Shown: piece after piece, positions 16,942 to 26,020 of the stretch
Numbering within the stretch: the first letter of the stretch is position 1
Layout: the number at the start of each line of letters is the position of its first letter
Assembly (NCBI GenBank): GCA_963757125.1
Contig: CAVWQP010000004.1
Coordinates: 496,001 to 560,000 of the forward strand
Direction: 5' to 3'
Source of the DNA: CAVVSD01 sp963757125
GTDB taxonomy: Bacteria > Actinomycetota > Thermoleophilia > Solirubrobacterales > Solirubrobacteraceae
DNA: 64,000 bases
Notes under the pieces: model-generated
The model's database searches: none
What the model saw: the letters and a program-made list of their open reading frames with translations, nothing else
What the model was told of the DNA's origin: nothing
Made by a program: the position numbers and the translations under genes

Positions 16942-18399
16942 GTGCGTCCTGAGGACAACCCCCATCACGAGCACCGCTGGACGATCCTGGCGCTCATCGG
17001 CATGGCCCAGCTCATGGTCGTGCTCGACATCACGATCGTGAACATCGCGCTGCCGAGCGCGCAGGAGGATCTCGGCTTCTCCAACGACTCCCGCCAGTGG
17101 ATCGTCACCGCGTACGCGTTGGCGTTCGGCTCGCTCCTGCTGCTCGGCGGTCGCATCGGCGACATCTTCGGCCGCAAATGGACCTTCATCGGCGGTCTGC
17201 TGGGGTTCTCCATCGCCTCGGCCATCGGTGGCGCCGCGAACTCGTTCGAGGTGCTCGTCGCAGCACGCGCGCTCCAGGGCGTGTTCGGCGCCTTGCTCGC
17301 GCCCTCTGCGCTCGGCCTGCTCAGCACGACGTTCCGCGACTCGTCCGAGCGCGCGAAGGCGTTCGGCATCTTCGGCGCGATCGCCGGCGGCGGCTCGGCG
17401 GTGGGGCTGCTGCTCGGCGGCATCCTCACCGAGTGGCTGTCCTGGCGGTGGTGCCTGTACGTGAACCTGCTCATCGCGATCCCGACGGCGATCGGCGCGT
17501 TCATCTACCTCGTCAACCGGGCTGCTGAGAACCGCCCGAGCCTGGACCTCCCGGGGACGCTCACCGCGAGCCTCGGCCTGTTCGCGCTCGTGTTCGGGTT
17601 CTCGAACTCCGAGACGCACTCGTGGACCGCCCCGCTGACGATCATCTCGCTCGCCCTCGCGGTCGTGCTGCTGACGTCCTTCGTGTTCATCGAGTCGCGC
17701 GTGAAGGACCCGCTGCTGCCGCTGCGCGTGGTGAGCGACCGGACGCGCGCCGGCTCCTACCTGGCGATCGGGATCTCCGGCATCGCGCTGTTCGCGGTGT
17801 TCCTGTTCCTCACGTACTTCCTGCAGCAGACGAAGGGCTTCACGCCGATCCAGTCGGGGCTGGCGTTCCTGCCGATGACCGTCGCGATCGTCGTCACGGC
17901 CGCGTCGGTGAACATCCGCTTCCTCGGGAAGGTCGGGCCGCGGCCGCTGCTCGTGCTCGGCATGTGCCTGGGCGCGGTGTCGCTGGTCTGGCTCGCGCAG
18001 ATCACGCCCACCTCCAGCTACGTCGGTCACGTGCTGCCGGCGCTCATCATCCTGGGCATCGGCATGGGCAACATCTTCGCCCCCGCGCTCGCGAGCGCGA
18101 CGTACGGGGTGGAGCCGCGCGACACGGGCGTGGCGTCGGCGATGGTGAACACGATGCAGCAGGTCGGTGGCTCGATCGGCACCGCGCTGCTGAGCTCGAT
18201 CTTCGCCAGCTCCGTCGCCTCCTACGCCGAGGGCAAGCCGCCGACGCCCCAGCTCGCCACCGATGCGGCCGTCCACGGCTACACCGTGGCGTTCTGGATC
18301 GCCGCCGGGGTGTTCGCCGCGGGCGCGCTGATCGTCGGGACGACGATGCGGTCGATCAAGGTGGAGGAGCCGGCGGGGGAGCCTGTCGTGGCGCACTGA
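16942..18399 (+). CDS. MFS drug exporter, DHA2 (EmrB/QacA) family, 14 TM
   Basis: A 485-residue proton-coupled exporter. TM1 contains LMVVLDITIVNIALPSAQEDL (the DHA2 motif D1, LDxTIVNVALP), followed by QWIVTAYALAFG and GRIGDIFGRK (motif A between TM2 and TM3). Fourteen hydrophobic segments are spread evenly to about residue 470. GTG 16942 has AGGAGG (16932-16937) four bases upstream, a strong site. Divergently controlled by the TetR gene at 16873. Likely exports lipophilic drugs, dyes or a natural product; substrate not predictable. Confidence 0.9.
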   Translation: MRPEDNPHHEHRWTILALIGMAQLMVVLDITIVNIALPSAQEDLGFSNDSRQWIVTAYALAFGSLLLLGGRIGDIFGRKWTFIGGLLGFSIASAIGGAANSFEVLVAARALQGVFGALLAPSALGLLSTTFRDSSERAKAFGIFGAIAGGGSAVGLLLGGILTEWLSWRWCLYVNLLIAIPTAIGAFIYLVNRAAENRPSLDLPGTLTASLGLFALVFGFSNSETHSWTAPLTIISLALAVVLLTSFVFIESRVKDPLLPLRVVSDRTRAGSYLAIGISGIALFAVFLFLTYFLQQTKGFTPIQSGLAFLPMTVAIVVTAASVNIRFLGKVGPRPLLVLGMCLGAVSLVWLAQITPTSSYVGHVLPALIILGIGMGNIFAPALASATYGVEPRDTGVASAMVNTMQQVGGSIGTALLSSIFASSVASYAEGKPPTPQLATDAAVHGYTVAFWIAAGVFAAGALIVGTTMRSIKVEEPAGEPVVAH

Positions 18400-18403
18400 G
18401 CCG

Positions 18404-18790
18404 ATGCCCTCGCTGCAGCTCGACGTGGCCGAGACCTACGACCTCGCGACCAAGCGCGCGCTGGCACGGGGTCTCGGCACGATCTACGCCGAGGTGATGG
18501 GCGCGGAGCCGGACATCGTCACCGTCGTCGTCCGCGACCTGGGCGCGGGCGGCGTGTGGCGCTGCACCGCCGGCGAGCCTGTCCCGGCGGCGCTGCTCAT
18601 GTGCGACGTCCGGCGCGGGCGGCCGGCGGCGACGCGCGCGGAGCTGTGCCGCCGCCTCGTCGACGCCTGCGAGGAGATCGCCGGCCTCGATCCGGCGCTC
18701 CTGAAGATCGAGTTCACGCAGCACGACGGCGACGAGATGTGGCACCCGCAGCTCGGCGGGTTCAACCGCGACTGGGAACCCGACGGCTAG
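18404..18790 (+). CDS. Tautomerase-superfamily protein
   Basis: A 128-residue protein starting MPSLQLDV, with Pro directly after Met as required for the catalytic N-terminal proline of 4-oxalocrotonate-tautomerase-like enzymes. TKRALARGLGTIYAEVMGAEPDIVTVVVRDLG is the beta-alpha-beta unit, repeated more loosely in the second half (ALLMCDVRRGRP.. RAELCRRLVDACEEIAG). Length matches two fused units. It starts 4 bp after the exporter stop, so it may be in the same TetR-controlled unit. Confidence 0.72.
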   Translation: MPSLQLDVAETYDLATKRALARGLGTIYAEVMGAEPDIVTVVVRDLGAGGVWRCTAGEPVPAALLMCDVRRGRPAATRAELCRRLVDACEEIAGLDPALLKIEFTQHDGDEMWHPQLGGFNRDWEPDG

Positions 18791-19713
18791 AGGATCGCCG
18801 CGAGGCTCTCGAGGGGCGCCGTCGCCCAGCGGTCCTCGCTCGCGTCCCCGACCGCCCGCAGCCACGTGTGCGAGCGCGCGATCCAGCCGACGCGGACCGC
18901 CAGCTCGAGCGTCTCGACGAGCTCGGCGTGCGGCGCGAGGTCGCTCCACGCCTCGAGGTAGGCGTCGCGCAGGCGCAGCGCGCCGTCCTCGTCGGCCCGG
19001 TTGCGCACGTCGGTGAGCGGGAGCAGCATGCTCGCGAACGCGTGCGCGACGACGCTGTCGCCCCAGTCGTAGAAGCGGAACGTGCCGGCGCCGAGGACGT
19101 TCCAGGCGTGCAGGTCGTTGTGGTCCAGGCTGATCGGGCCTGGCGCGTCCGCGAGCCGGGCGCACCACTCCGCCACGTCCCCGCGCCGCGCGGCGAGGCG
19201 CGCGTGGACGTCGCTGCGACCCGCGAGCGACGCGGTCGCCTCCAGTGCCTCCTCGAAGCGCTGCGGCATGACCTGCGGGCGCATGTCGGGTGCGCCCAGG
19301 GCGAGGATCTCCTCGGCGCTTGGCGCCAGCGCGCGCTGCAGCTCCGCGTACTGCGGGAGTACGTCGCAGAGCGCCGCGGCGAGGTCGTCGGACCCCACGC
19401 GGTCGCCCAGACGCGTGCCGCCGTCGGGCAGCAGGACCCAGCCGCGCGCGACGTCGACCGCCAGCGGGACGAGCACGTGGTCTGGGACCTCGCGGGCGAG
19501 CAGCTCGTACAGGGCGATCTCGTACGACGTCCGCGGCGCGGCCGCCTTCAGCCAGACCGTCCCACCGGACGCCGGGACCCGCAGCGCGGTCGCCCACGGG
19601 CGCAGGTGCGGCTGCTCGACGGGGCCCGTCCGGCGCGTGCCGGCGATCGCGAGCCGCTCGTCGATCCAGTCCGTCGCCTCCTCCAGCCAGGCCGGCGACG
19701 CCCAGTCGCTCAC
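18787..19713 (-). CDS. Aminoglycoside-phosphotransferase-fold kinase
   Basis: A 308-residue APH/choline-kinase-fold protein. SLDHNDLHAWNVL is the catalytic loop (HxDxxxxN) and FYDWGDS the metal-binding DWG-like motif. The N-lobe VWLKAAAPRTSYEIALYELL carries the ATP Lys. GTG 19713 overlaps the stop of the upstream helix-hairpin-helix gene (GTGA), so the two are coupled. Substrate could be a small sugar alcohol, amino alcohol or antibiotic; there is no reason to call resistance. Confidence 0.82.
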   Translation of the reverse strand: MSDWASPAWLEEATDWIDERLAIAGTRRTGPVEQPHLRPWATALRVPASGGTVWLKAAAPRTSYEIALYELLAREVPDHVLVPLAVDVARGWVLLPDGGTRLGDRVGSDDLAAALCDVLPQYAELQRALAPSAEEILALGAPDMRPQVMPQRFEEALEATASLAGRSDVHARLAARRGDVAEWCARLADAPGPISLDHNDLHAWNVLGAGTFRFYDWGDSVVAHAFASMLLPLTDVRNRADEDGALRLRDAYLEAWSDLAPHAELVETLELAVRVGWIARSHTWLRAVGDASEDRWATAPLESLAAIL

Positions 19714-19967
19714 ACCGCGGCTGCCGCCTTGCGCTCGCGGCTGTACTCCCACCACGGGCGCGCCGGCTTGCCGTCGGCGACGTCGACCGCGGCGTGGAAC
19801 GTGTCGAGCAGGCAGGGGTCGTGGCGCCTGCCGTCCAGCGCGCAGAGGCGCTCGAAGAGCTCGTCGGCGTCCTGGCCGCGGAGGTCGTCCGGCTCGTGGA
19901 CGCCGAGGCGCTCGAGCTTGCGCGCGATGGCGGGACCGACGTTGGGGATCGAGGTGAGTGTGCTCAT
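19710..19967 (-). CDS. Helix-hairpin-helix (Cdd1/pathogenicity-locus family) small protein
   Basis: An 85-residue protein: LTSIPNVGPAIARKLERLGVHEPDDLRG is a helix-hairpin-helix of the type that touches DNA or other nucleic acid, followed by ELFERLCALDGRRHDPCLLDTFHAAVDVA and PWWEYSRER, the conserved C-terminal half of the Cdd1 family (PF11731-like). Function in bacteria is not established. ATG 19967 starts at the conserved region. Its stop overlaps the phosphotransferase start. Confidence 0.75.
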   Translation of the reverse strand: MSTLTSIPNVGPAIARKLERLGVHEPDDLRGQDADELFERLCALDGRRHDPCLLDTFHAAVDVADGKPARPWWEYSRERKAAAAV

Positions 19968-19993
19968 GACCCCATGCTCCCGCGCGGGAGCCG

Positions 19994-20377
19994 TCAGGTC
20001 TTGGAGGGATCGGACAGCTCGACCTCGACGAGCGGCGAGCGCTCGAGCCACTCGTCCGGCTTCGTGTCGAACGGGAGGGCGGGCAGCAGCTCGCCGAAGA
20101 CCTCGCGGCGCTCCGCATCGGCCGTGATCGGCCTCGCGCTGGCCGGCAGGTCCGCCGTCGCGCTCTCCTTCAGATGGAGCACGAAGCGAGGGTCCGCGAC
20201 GAGGTTCGCGTACCAGGCGCGCGGGCCCGGCGTACCGGTGATGTAGTGGCGGCCGCCGAGGTGGTGGATCCAGATCTCGAGGCGGTGCGCCTTCCCCGAG
20301 TGGCGGCCCGTCGTGGTGATGTCCACGACCCGGTCGCGCTCGAGCGCGGTGGCGACGGCGTCGTCCATGACCCCCAC
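19994..20377 (-). CDS. DUF385/F420-type nitroreductase-family protein
   Basis: A 127-residue split-barrel protein: VVDITTTGRHSGKAHRLEIWIHHLGGRHYITGTPGPRAWYANLVADPRFVLHLK, typical of deazaflavin-dependent nitroreductases and related pyridoxamine-oxidase-like folds. RxSGxxHR..EIW resembles the family's phosphate/cofactor contact region. Start ATG 20377 or 20368. It is followed by the HHH gene 26 bp on and preceded by the TVP38 gene by 1 bp, so the four reverse-strand genes may form one operon. Confidence 0.75.
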   Translation of the reverse strand: MGVMDDAVATALERDRVVDITTTGRHSGKAHRLEIWIHHLGGRHYITGTPGPRAWYANLVADPRFVLHLKESATADLPASARPITADAERREVFGELLPALPFDTKPDEWLERSPLVEVELSDPSKT

Positions 20378-20378
20378 G

Positions 20379-21062
20379 CTACCCCCTGGGCGACGGCTGG
20401 CGCGGCGAGCGCCCGAGGTGCCGCGCGCCGACGAGCGTCGTGGCGACCAGGGCGACCAGGACGCCGGTCGCGAGCCAGACGAACGGGTCCGACAGGGAGA
20501 AGTCGTCGAGGGCCTGCCCGAGGTAGGTCGCGGCCGCGGTGATCGGGAGGATGCCGACGACCGTCGTCCACGTGTAGCGCCAGAGCGGCACGCGGGCCGC
20601 GCCGGCGACGTAGCCGACGAGGCTCATGGGGACGAACGGCACGAGCCGCGCGAGCAGGAGCGCCGGCACGCCGCCGCGGGCCACGACGCGCTCGGCGAGC
20701 TCGACGCGCCGCTGCCCGGCGAGCCGCAGCGCGACCGGCCGTCCCGCGACCGCGCCCAGCGCGTAGGCGAGCAGCAGCGACACGGTCCACGCCGCCATGA
20801 CGAGCGGCAGCGCCACCGCGAAGCCGTACATGAGGCCCGCGGCGGTGTTCGCGATCTCGGCGGGGAACAGGACGACCGAGTGCAGCAGGATGAGCGCGGC
20901 GAGGATCGCGGCACCGGCGACGCCGAGCCCGCGCAGCTCGGCCCGGAGCCCGTCGACGTCGCCGCGGAGGGCGTAGCCGACGGCGTCGCCAAGGGGATCG
21001 ACGACCACGACGCCCACCGCCAGGAGGGCGAGAGCGGCGAGGATCGCGATGGGCGCGCGCAC
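20379..21062 (-). CDS. TVP38/TMEM64 (DedA-like) membrane protein
   Basis: A 227-residue integral membrane protein with about six hydrophobic segments. Central elements AEIANTAAGLMYGFAVALPLVMAAWTVSLLLAYALG and VPALLLARLVPFVPMSLVGYVAGAARVPLWRYTWTTVVG carry the G(x)PGx-like and F.RxxPxxP signatures of the VTT/SNARE-associated family, thought to move or scramble lipids. GTG 21062 is the likely start. The substrate is unknown. Confidence 0.82.
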   Translation of the reverse strand: MRAPIAILAALALLAVGVVVVDPLGDAVGYALRGDVDGLRAELRGLGVAGAAILAALILLHSVVLFPAEIANTAAGLMYGFAVALPLVMAAWTVSLLLAYALGAVAGRPVALRLAGQRRVELAERVVARGGVPALLLARLVPFVPMSLVGYVAGAARVPLWRYTWTTVVGILPITAAATYLGQALDDFSLSDPFVWLATGVLVALVATTLVGARHLGRSPRQPSPRG

Positions 21063-21142
21063 TGATCTGATCGTAGGCGGACGCGGCGTGTGAGTTGTCG
21101 TCAGATCGTTGCCGGATCGCCGGCCGGGCGTAGGGTTGGCCC

Positions 21143-22790
21143 GTGTCGCCCGACGCTCCGCTGACCACGGCGCGCGAGGCCCTCGCGGCAGGCGAGTGGA
21201 CGAGGGCTCGCGACGGCTTCGAGGCCGCGCTGGCCGAGGGGGAGACCCCCGAGGCGCTCGCGGGTCTCGGCACGGCGCTGTGGTGGCTGCAGGACGCCGA
21301 CCGGTCGCTCGAGCTGCGCGAGCGCGCGTACGCGGCGCACCGCCGCCGCGGCGAGCCGATGGAGGCCGCGCTCATCGCGCTCGGGCTCGTCCCGAGCTAC
21401 GGGGCGAGCCTCGGGAACATCGCGGCGGCGCAGGGCTGGGTGAACCGGGCCGCGCGGCTCGTCGAGGACGAGGGCCTCGCGCCGTTGCGCGGCTGGGTCG
21501 CGCTCTGCCGGGCGGCGGTGACCGGCGAGTCCGGCGATCCGTGGCGCGCCGAGGTGCTCGCGCGGGAGGCGCTCGCCGCCGCGCGGCAGGACGGCGACAT
21601 CGACCTGGAGCTGTGCGCGATGAGCGAGCTCGGCGCCCACCGGGTCACGCTCGGCCACGTCGCCGAGGGCGTCGCGCTGCTCGACGAGGCCATGGCCGGC
21701 GCGCTCGGCGGCGAGGGCCGCCCGGAGACCGCCGTCTACACGAGCTGCAAGACGATCACCGTCTGCACCCTCGTCGCGGAGCTCAAGCGCGCCGCGCAGT
21801 GGATCCGCGCGGCGGACCGCTTCAACCGCGGCGTCGGCGCGACCCACCTGTACGTCCTGTGCCGGACCCACCACGGCGCGATGCTCATGGGCCTCGGCCG
21901 CTGGGAGGAGGCCGAGGCGGAGCTCGCGAGGGCCATCGAGGCGACCCGCACCGCGGAGCCCGCGGTCCACGCCCATGCCGTGGCGCAGCTCGCGGAGCTG
22001 CGGCTGGCGCAGGGCAGGGTCGACGCCGCGGCGCGGCTGCTCGACGGCCTCGAGGAGCACCCCGTCGCCACGTATGCGCTCGCGGCGGTCCGGCTCGCCC
22101 GCGGCGAGGCCGGCGCGGCTACCGCACTCCTGCGCAGGCGCCTGCGCGTGCTGGGCGAGGAGACCGTCGGCGCGACGGGGCTCGTCGAACTGCTCGTCGC
22201 GGCCGAGGTCGAGCAGGGTGACCTCGCCGAGGCCGGCGCGCGGGCGCAGCGCCTCGCCGAGCTGGGCGAGCGGACCGGCGCGCCGCTGCTGCAGGCGCGC
22301 GGCGACCGGGCGCTCGGGCGCGTGGGCATCGCGGGAGGCGAGCACGCCGCCGCCGTCGCTCCCCTCGAGGCGGCGCTCGAGCGGTTCGCCGAGCTCGAGC
22401 TCGGCGCTGGAGTGCGCGCGCACGCGGCTGCTCCTCGCACGCGCGGTCGCGCCCGCCGACCGCGACGCCGCCGTGGCGGAGGGCCGCACGGCGCTCGCCG
22501 CCTTCGAGACGCTCGGCGCGGGCGGCGACGCCGACGCCGCGGCTGCGTTCGTGCGCGGGCTCGGCGGGAAGGCGGCGCGCAGCGGACCGCGTGCGACGGG
22601 CCTGCTCACCAAGCGCGAGCTCGAGGTCCTCGAGCTGCTCGCCGAGGGCATGTCGAACCAGGAGATGGCCGACCGGTTCGTCCTCACGCGCAAGACGGTC
22701 GAGAACCACGTCGCCAGCGTCCTCGCGAAGCTCGGGCTGCGCGGGCGTGCCGAGGCAGCGAGCTACGCCGCGCGCCACCTCGAGCGCTGA
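21143..22790 (+). CDS. LuxR-family regulator with TPR-like sensor region, frameshifted
   Basis: Residues 1 to about 420 are helical repeats (TPR-like: ALGLVPSYGASLGNIAAAQGWVNRAARL, ARAIEATRTAEPAVHAHAVAQLAEL). The C-terminus is a LuxR HTH: LLTKRELEVLELLAEGMSNQEMADRFVLTRKTVENHVASVL. The two parts are in different frames: the first ends sensibly at LEAALERFAELE near nt 22395, the second resumes at ALECARTRLLLARAV, so one extra base lies about 22391-22405 in the run GAGCTCGAGCTCGG. The first frame otherwise runs on without meaning across three further genes. GTG 21143 start. No ATPase domain is seen. Located 63 bp before a flavin monooxygenase gene it might control. Confidence 0.78.
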
Positions 22791-22853
22791 TCGGGACCGG
22801 ATCCAGGGGTTCTCACCCATGCGCGGCACCCGGCGCGGTGGGAGCTTCGTGGC

Positions 22854-24020
22854 ATGGAACAGCACACCGTCATCGTGGTCGGGGCCGGCCCGGCCGGACT
22901 GGCGACCGCGTCACGCCTGCATCGCGCAGGACTGCGACCGGTCGTCCTCGAGCGCGCGGACGCGGTCGGCGCGTCCTGGCGCGGCCGCTACGACCGGCTG
23001 CGGCTGAACTCGCCGCGCTGGTACTCGACCCTCCCGGGCGGCAGGTGGCGCCCCGGCACAGCGGTCTTCCCGTCGCGCGACGACGTCGTCGAGCACCTCG
23101 AGACGTACGCCGCGGACGAGGACCTCGACATCCGGCTCGGCATCGGGGTCGACTCGATCGACCGCGACGGCGACGCCTGGATCGTCGCGACCTCCGCCGG
23201 CGACCTGCGCGCGACCGACGTCGTCGTCGCGACGGGACACTCCAACGTCCCCCACGTGCCGGCGTGGCCGGGCCGCGACCGCTACGCCGGGCTGCTGCTG
23301 CACGCCGCCGACTACCGCTCGCCCGGCGCCTACCGCGGGCGCGACGTGCTCGTCGTGGGCTCCGGATGCACCGGCGCGGAGATCGCGTACGACCTCGTCG
23401 AGGGCGGGGCCGCACGGGTCCGCCTCGCCGTGCGCACGCCTCCGAACATCATGCTCCGCGCGCCGATCGGCGCGCCGCTCGCGGCGGCGCTGTCGCGTCT
23501 TCCGACTCCGATCTCCGACGCCGTCGCCCGGTTCGTGCGCCGCCGTACGGTCGGCGACCTCACCCCGTACGGCCTGCCCGTCCCGGCGGAGGGCGTCTTC
23601 AGCCGCCTGCACCGGCTGCACGTCGCGCCGATGATCGTCGACGCGGAGGTCCTCGACGCGATCCGCGCGGGACGCATCGAGATCGTCGCGGGGGTCGACG
23701 CCCTGGACGACACCGGCGTCCTGCTCGCCGGCGGCGAGCGCATCGCGCCAGACACGGTGATCGCGGCGACCGGCTACCGGACCGGGCTCGAGCCGCTCGT
23801 CGGCCACCTCGGCGTGCTCGACGACCACGGCTCCCCGCGGATGACCGACGGCGAGGCCGCGCCCGGGTTGCGGTTCGTGGGCTTCGTCCCGCGGCCGGCG
23901 CTCCTGCACGCCTTCGGGCGCGAGGCCGAGCGCGCGGCACGTGGGATCGTCCGCACGCGACCTGCAGAGCGTCCTGTCCGTCTGGACGATCGGGCATGGA
24001 TGGGCGACTTCGCGTCATAG
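22854..24020 (+). CDS. FAD/NAD(P)-dependent monooxygenase-like oxidoreductase
   Basis: A 388-residue flavoprotein. TVIVVGAGPAGLATASRLHRAGL is the FAD GxGxxG fold, GASWRGRYDRLRLNSPRWYSTLPG is the FMO/CzcO-type region, and RDVLVVGSGCTGAEIAYDLVEGG is the NADPH GxGxxG. TVIAATGYRTGLEPL is the ATG motif of flavin-containing monooxygenases. Likely a soluble, single-component monooxygenase or oxidase of organic or sulfur compounds; substrate unknown. Confidence 0.85.
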   Translation: MEQHTVIVVGAGPAGLATASRLHRAGLRPVVLERADAVGASWRGRYDRLRLNSPRWYSTLPGGRWRPGTAVFPSRDDVVEHLETYAADEDLDIRLGIGVDSIDRDGDAWIVATSAGDLRATDVVVATGHSNVPHVPAWPGRDRYAGLLLHAADYRSPGAYRGRDVLVVGSGCTGAEIAYDLVEGGAARVRLAVRTPPNIMLRAPIGAPLAAALSRLPTPISDAVARFVRRRTVGDLTPYGLPVPAEGVFSRLHRLHVAPMIVDAEVLDAIRAGRIEIVAGVDALDDTGVLLAGGERIAPDTVIAATGYRTGLEPLVGHLGVLDDHGSPRMTDGEAAPGLRFVGFVPRPALLHAFGREAERAARGIVRTRPAERPVRLDDRAWMGDFAS

Positions 24021-24053
24021 ACGCGCCGCCGCAGCGGGCTCAAGCTGGACGAC

Positions 24054-24635
24054 ATGTTCAGCACATCCCGCATCCAGCCCGGCCAGACCGTCGAGAACCC
24101 GGTCACCGGCGAGCGCTTCACCTTCACCCACACCGCCGCCAGCACCGACGGCGAGCTCCTGGCCTTCGACTTCGCGCTGCGCGCAGGCGGCTCGGTGCCG
24201 ATCCCCCACGTCCACCCGGTCCAGACCGAGCGCTTCGAGGTGACTGCGGGCACGATGCGCTTCCGCGTCGGGCTGCGCACGATCGTCGCCGAGCCGGGCG
24301 ACGTCGTCGAGGTGGAGCCCGGCGTCATGCACTCCTTCGCCAACGACGGCGAGGAGGAGGCGCGCCTGCGGGTCGAGGTGCGCCCCGCGCTGGCGATGGA
24401 GGAGATGTTCGCCGACGTCATCGAGATGGCCCAGGCCGGCCGCATGACCCGCCGCGGCCTGCCGCGCAACCTGCTCGACCTCGCGCTGCTCGCGCGGACC
24501 TACGACGGCGAGGCGCACGCGCCGCTGCTCGGCGTCCGGCTGCAGCGCCTCCTGCTCGCGCCGCTCGTGTGGCTCGCGCGGGCCAGGGGTGCCGACACCA
24601 CCGCAGAGATGCATGCATCCCCTGTGGGCGCGTGA
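24054..24635 (+). CDS. Cupin-domain protein
   Basis: A 193-residue protein with one cupin barrel at about residues 35-115: VPIPHVHPVQTERFEVTAGTMRFRVG is cupin motif 1 (HxHx..E) and PGVMHSFAND is motif 2, giving two His, one Glu and a further His as metal ligands. The C-terminal third (LLGVRLQRLLLAPLVWLARARG) is helical and partly hydrophobic, perhaps membrane-associated. The next gene may begin at GTG 24632, overlapping its TGA. Confidence 0.8.
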   Translation: MFSTSRIQPGQTVENPVTGERFTFTHTAASTDGELLAFDFALRAGGSVPIPHVHPVQTERFEVTAGTMRFRVGLRTIVAEPGDVVEVEPGVMHSFANDGEEEARLRVEVRPALAMEEMFADVIEMAQAGRMTRRGLPRNLLDLALLARTYDGEAHAPLLGVRLQRLLLAPLVWLARARGADTTAEMHASPVGA

Positions 24636-24722
24636 GCGCCGCGGCCCGAGGCTTCTCGCATCCTCGAGACCCTCGATCGATGGCAGCGCCGCCACACCGT
24701 CGTCGCGTTCCCGGTCGCCGTC

Positions 24723-25577
24723 GTGCGCAAGTTCCTCGACGACCGGGGGGCGAACCTCGCCGCGCTCATCGCGTTCTACGCGTTCTTCTCCGTCTTCCCG
24801 CTGCTGCTGGCGCTCGTCTCCGTACTCGGCTTCGTCCTCGACGACGATCCCGCGCTGCGCGAGGACATCGTGGACTCGACGCTGGCCCAGCTGCCGGTGC
24901 TCGGCTCGCAGGTCGCGGGCGCCGCGGAGCCGTTGACCGGCAGCGGCATCGCGCTCGCCGTCGGCATCCTGGGCGCGCTCTGGGCGGGGCTGGGCGTGAC
25001 GGTCGCCCTGGGTCGCGCGTTCGAGGCCATCTGGGACGTGCCGCGCCTCCACCAACGCAACGGCCTGGTCGCGCGCGTACGCGGTCTCGCGATCATCGGA
25101 GTCCTCGCGGTCGTCATCGGCGCCGCGACGGCGGTCACGGCGCTGTCGCGCGGCGGGGGCGCCGGCGGGACGGTGCTCGGGTTCCTCGTCGACGCCGGCG
25201 TGCTCCTGGGCGTGTTCTGGCTCTACACGGCGCGGCCGTTCCGCGTCCGCGACCTGCTCCCCGGCGTCGGGATCGCCGCGCTCGGCATCGTGGCACTCCA
25301 GTCGGTCGCGGGGTGGTACTTCCAGCACGCCGTCGCACGCGCCGACGACACCTACGGGACGTTCGCCCTCGTCATCGGGCTGCTCTCGTGGTTCCTGCTG
25401 TTGGCCCAGCTGCTGCTGATCGCGGGCGAGGTGAACGTGGTGCTGCACCGACGCCTGTGGCCGCGCACACTGGCGGGTGACCTCGGCGAGCCGGACCGGC
25501 GCGCGCTGCGCCTCGCCGCGGAGGCGGCGCGACGCGACGAGGGCGAGGAGATCGCGGTCCGGTTCGACGAAGGGTGA
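24723..25577 (+). CDS. YihY/BrkB-family inner-membrane protein, probable 5' frameshift
   Basis: Six-TM protein of the YihY/virulence-factor BrkB family: NLAALIAFYAFFSVFPLLLALVSVLG, the central W(x)GLGVTVALGRAFEAIWDVPRL, and RPFRVRDLLPGVGIAALGI. From GTG 24723 it has 284 residues, but the same frame is open back to 24636 and encodes EASRILETLDRWQRRHTVVAFPVAV, a typical YihY N-terminus without any start codon. GTG 24632, overlapping the cupin stop as GTGA, lies one frame off and reads VSAAAR. One extra base about nt 24645-24655 would reconcile both, giving a start at 24632. The family is called ribonuclease BN in old annotations, which is wrong; function is unknown. Confidence 0.82.
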   Translation: MRKFLDDRGANLAALIAFYAFFSVFPLLLALVSVLGFVLDDDPALREDIVDSTLAQLPVLGSQVAGAAEPLTGSGIALAVGILGALWAGLGVTVALGRAFEAIWDVPRLHQRNGLVARVRGLAIIGVLAVVIGAATAVTALSRGGGAGGTVLGFLVDAGVLLGVFWLYTARPFRVRDLLPGVGIAALGIVALQSVAGWYFQHAVARADDTYGTFALVIGLLSWFLLLAQLLLIAGEVNVVLHRRLWPRTLAGDLGEPDRRALRLAAEAARRDEGEEIAVRFDEG

Positions 25578-25589
25578 CTACGTCACCCT
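25571..25589. terminator. Stem-loop at the end of the yihY gene
   Basis: Arms AGGGTGA (25571-25577) and TCACCCT (25583-25589) are a perfect 7-bp inverted repeat with a 5-base loop; the left arm includes the yihY stop codon. It sits between two convergent genes, so it could end transcription on both strands. There is no T run on either side, which weakens the call. Confidence 0.35.
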
Positions 25590-25657
25590 GCGGAGCAAGT
25601 CGCGGTCGGCGCGCGGCGCGTCACTCCGCCCGCCGGATGGCGTCGCTCTGGCCCGGT

Positions 25658-26020
25658 TCAGTCGCCGGTCGGCTGCACCCCGGCCGGCTCGACCATGAGG
25701 ATCACCGTCCGCTCCGGCGCCCGGGTGCGGTGCACGACGCCGCGCGGCACCGCGTAGCCCTGGTGCGGGTCGAGCGTCACGGTGTCGGCGCCCTCGATGT
25801 CGATGAGCAGCCGGCCTTCGAGGACGAAGAAGAACTCGTCCTCGACGTCGTGCTTGTGCCAGTGGAAGTCGCCATGGATGACGCCGAGGCGGATGACCGC
25901 GTCGTTCACCGAGGTGAGCGTCTGGTTGAACCAGGGCTCGTGCGCGGCGGCCTCCGCGCCCACGTCGATGAAGGTGCTCTGCCCGAACTTCTCGTCGAGA
26001 TGGATGTCGTAGTCGCTCAT
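25658..26020 (-). CDS. Small cupin protein
   Basis: A 120-residue single-domain cupin. HGDFHWHKHDVEDEFFFVLEGRLLIDI is motif 1 (HxH..E) and PRGVVHRTRAPE is motif 2 with the last His. Metal-binding and possibly a dioxygenase or isomerase, but sequence does not tell. ATG 26020 overlaps the stop of the LURP-one gene upstream (ATGA). A second small cupin lies at 43041-43457. Confidence 0.82.
   Translation of the reverse strand: MSDYDIHLDEKFGQSTFIDVGAEAAAHEPWFNQTLTSVNDAVIRLGVIHGDFHWHKHDVEDEFFFVLEGRLLIDIEGADTVTLDPHQGYAVPRGVVHRTRAPERTVILMVEPAGVQPTGD

Noticed and set aside
16894..18396. 500-codon reverse-strand open frame opposite the MFS exporter
   Set aside because: Composed of Arg, Asp, Glu, Gln and His with no hydrophobic core; an antisense shadow of a membrane protein in GC-rich DNA.
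18787..19713. Antibiotic resistance by the APH-fold kinase
   Set aside because: The fold also covers many metabolic kinases, and no feature points to an aminoglycoside.
21143..25480. 1445-codon forward frame
   Set aside because: Only its first 420 or so codons are real (LuxR sensor). The rest is read-through after the frameshift across unrelated genes.
24723..25577. Ribonuclease BN
   Set aside because: Old mis-annotation of the YihY family; this is a six-TM membrane protein.
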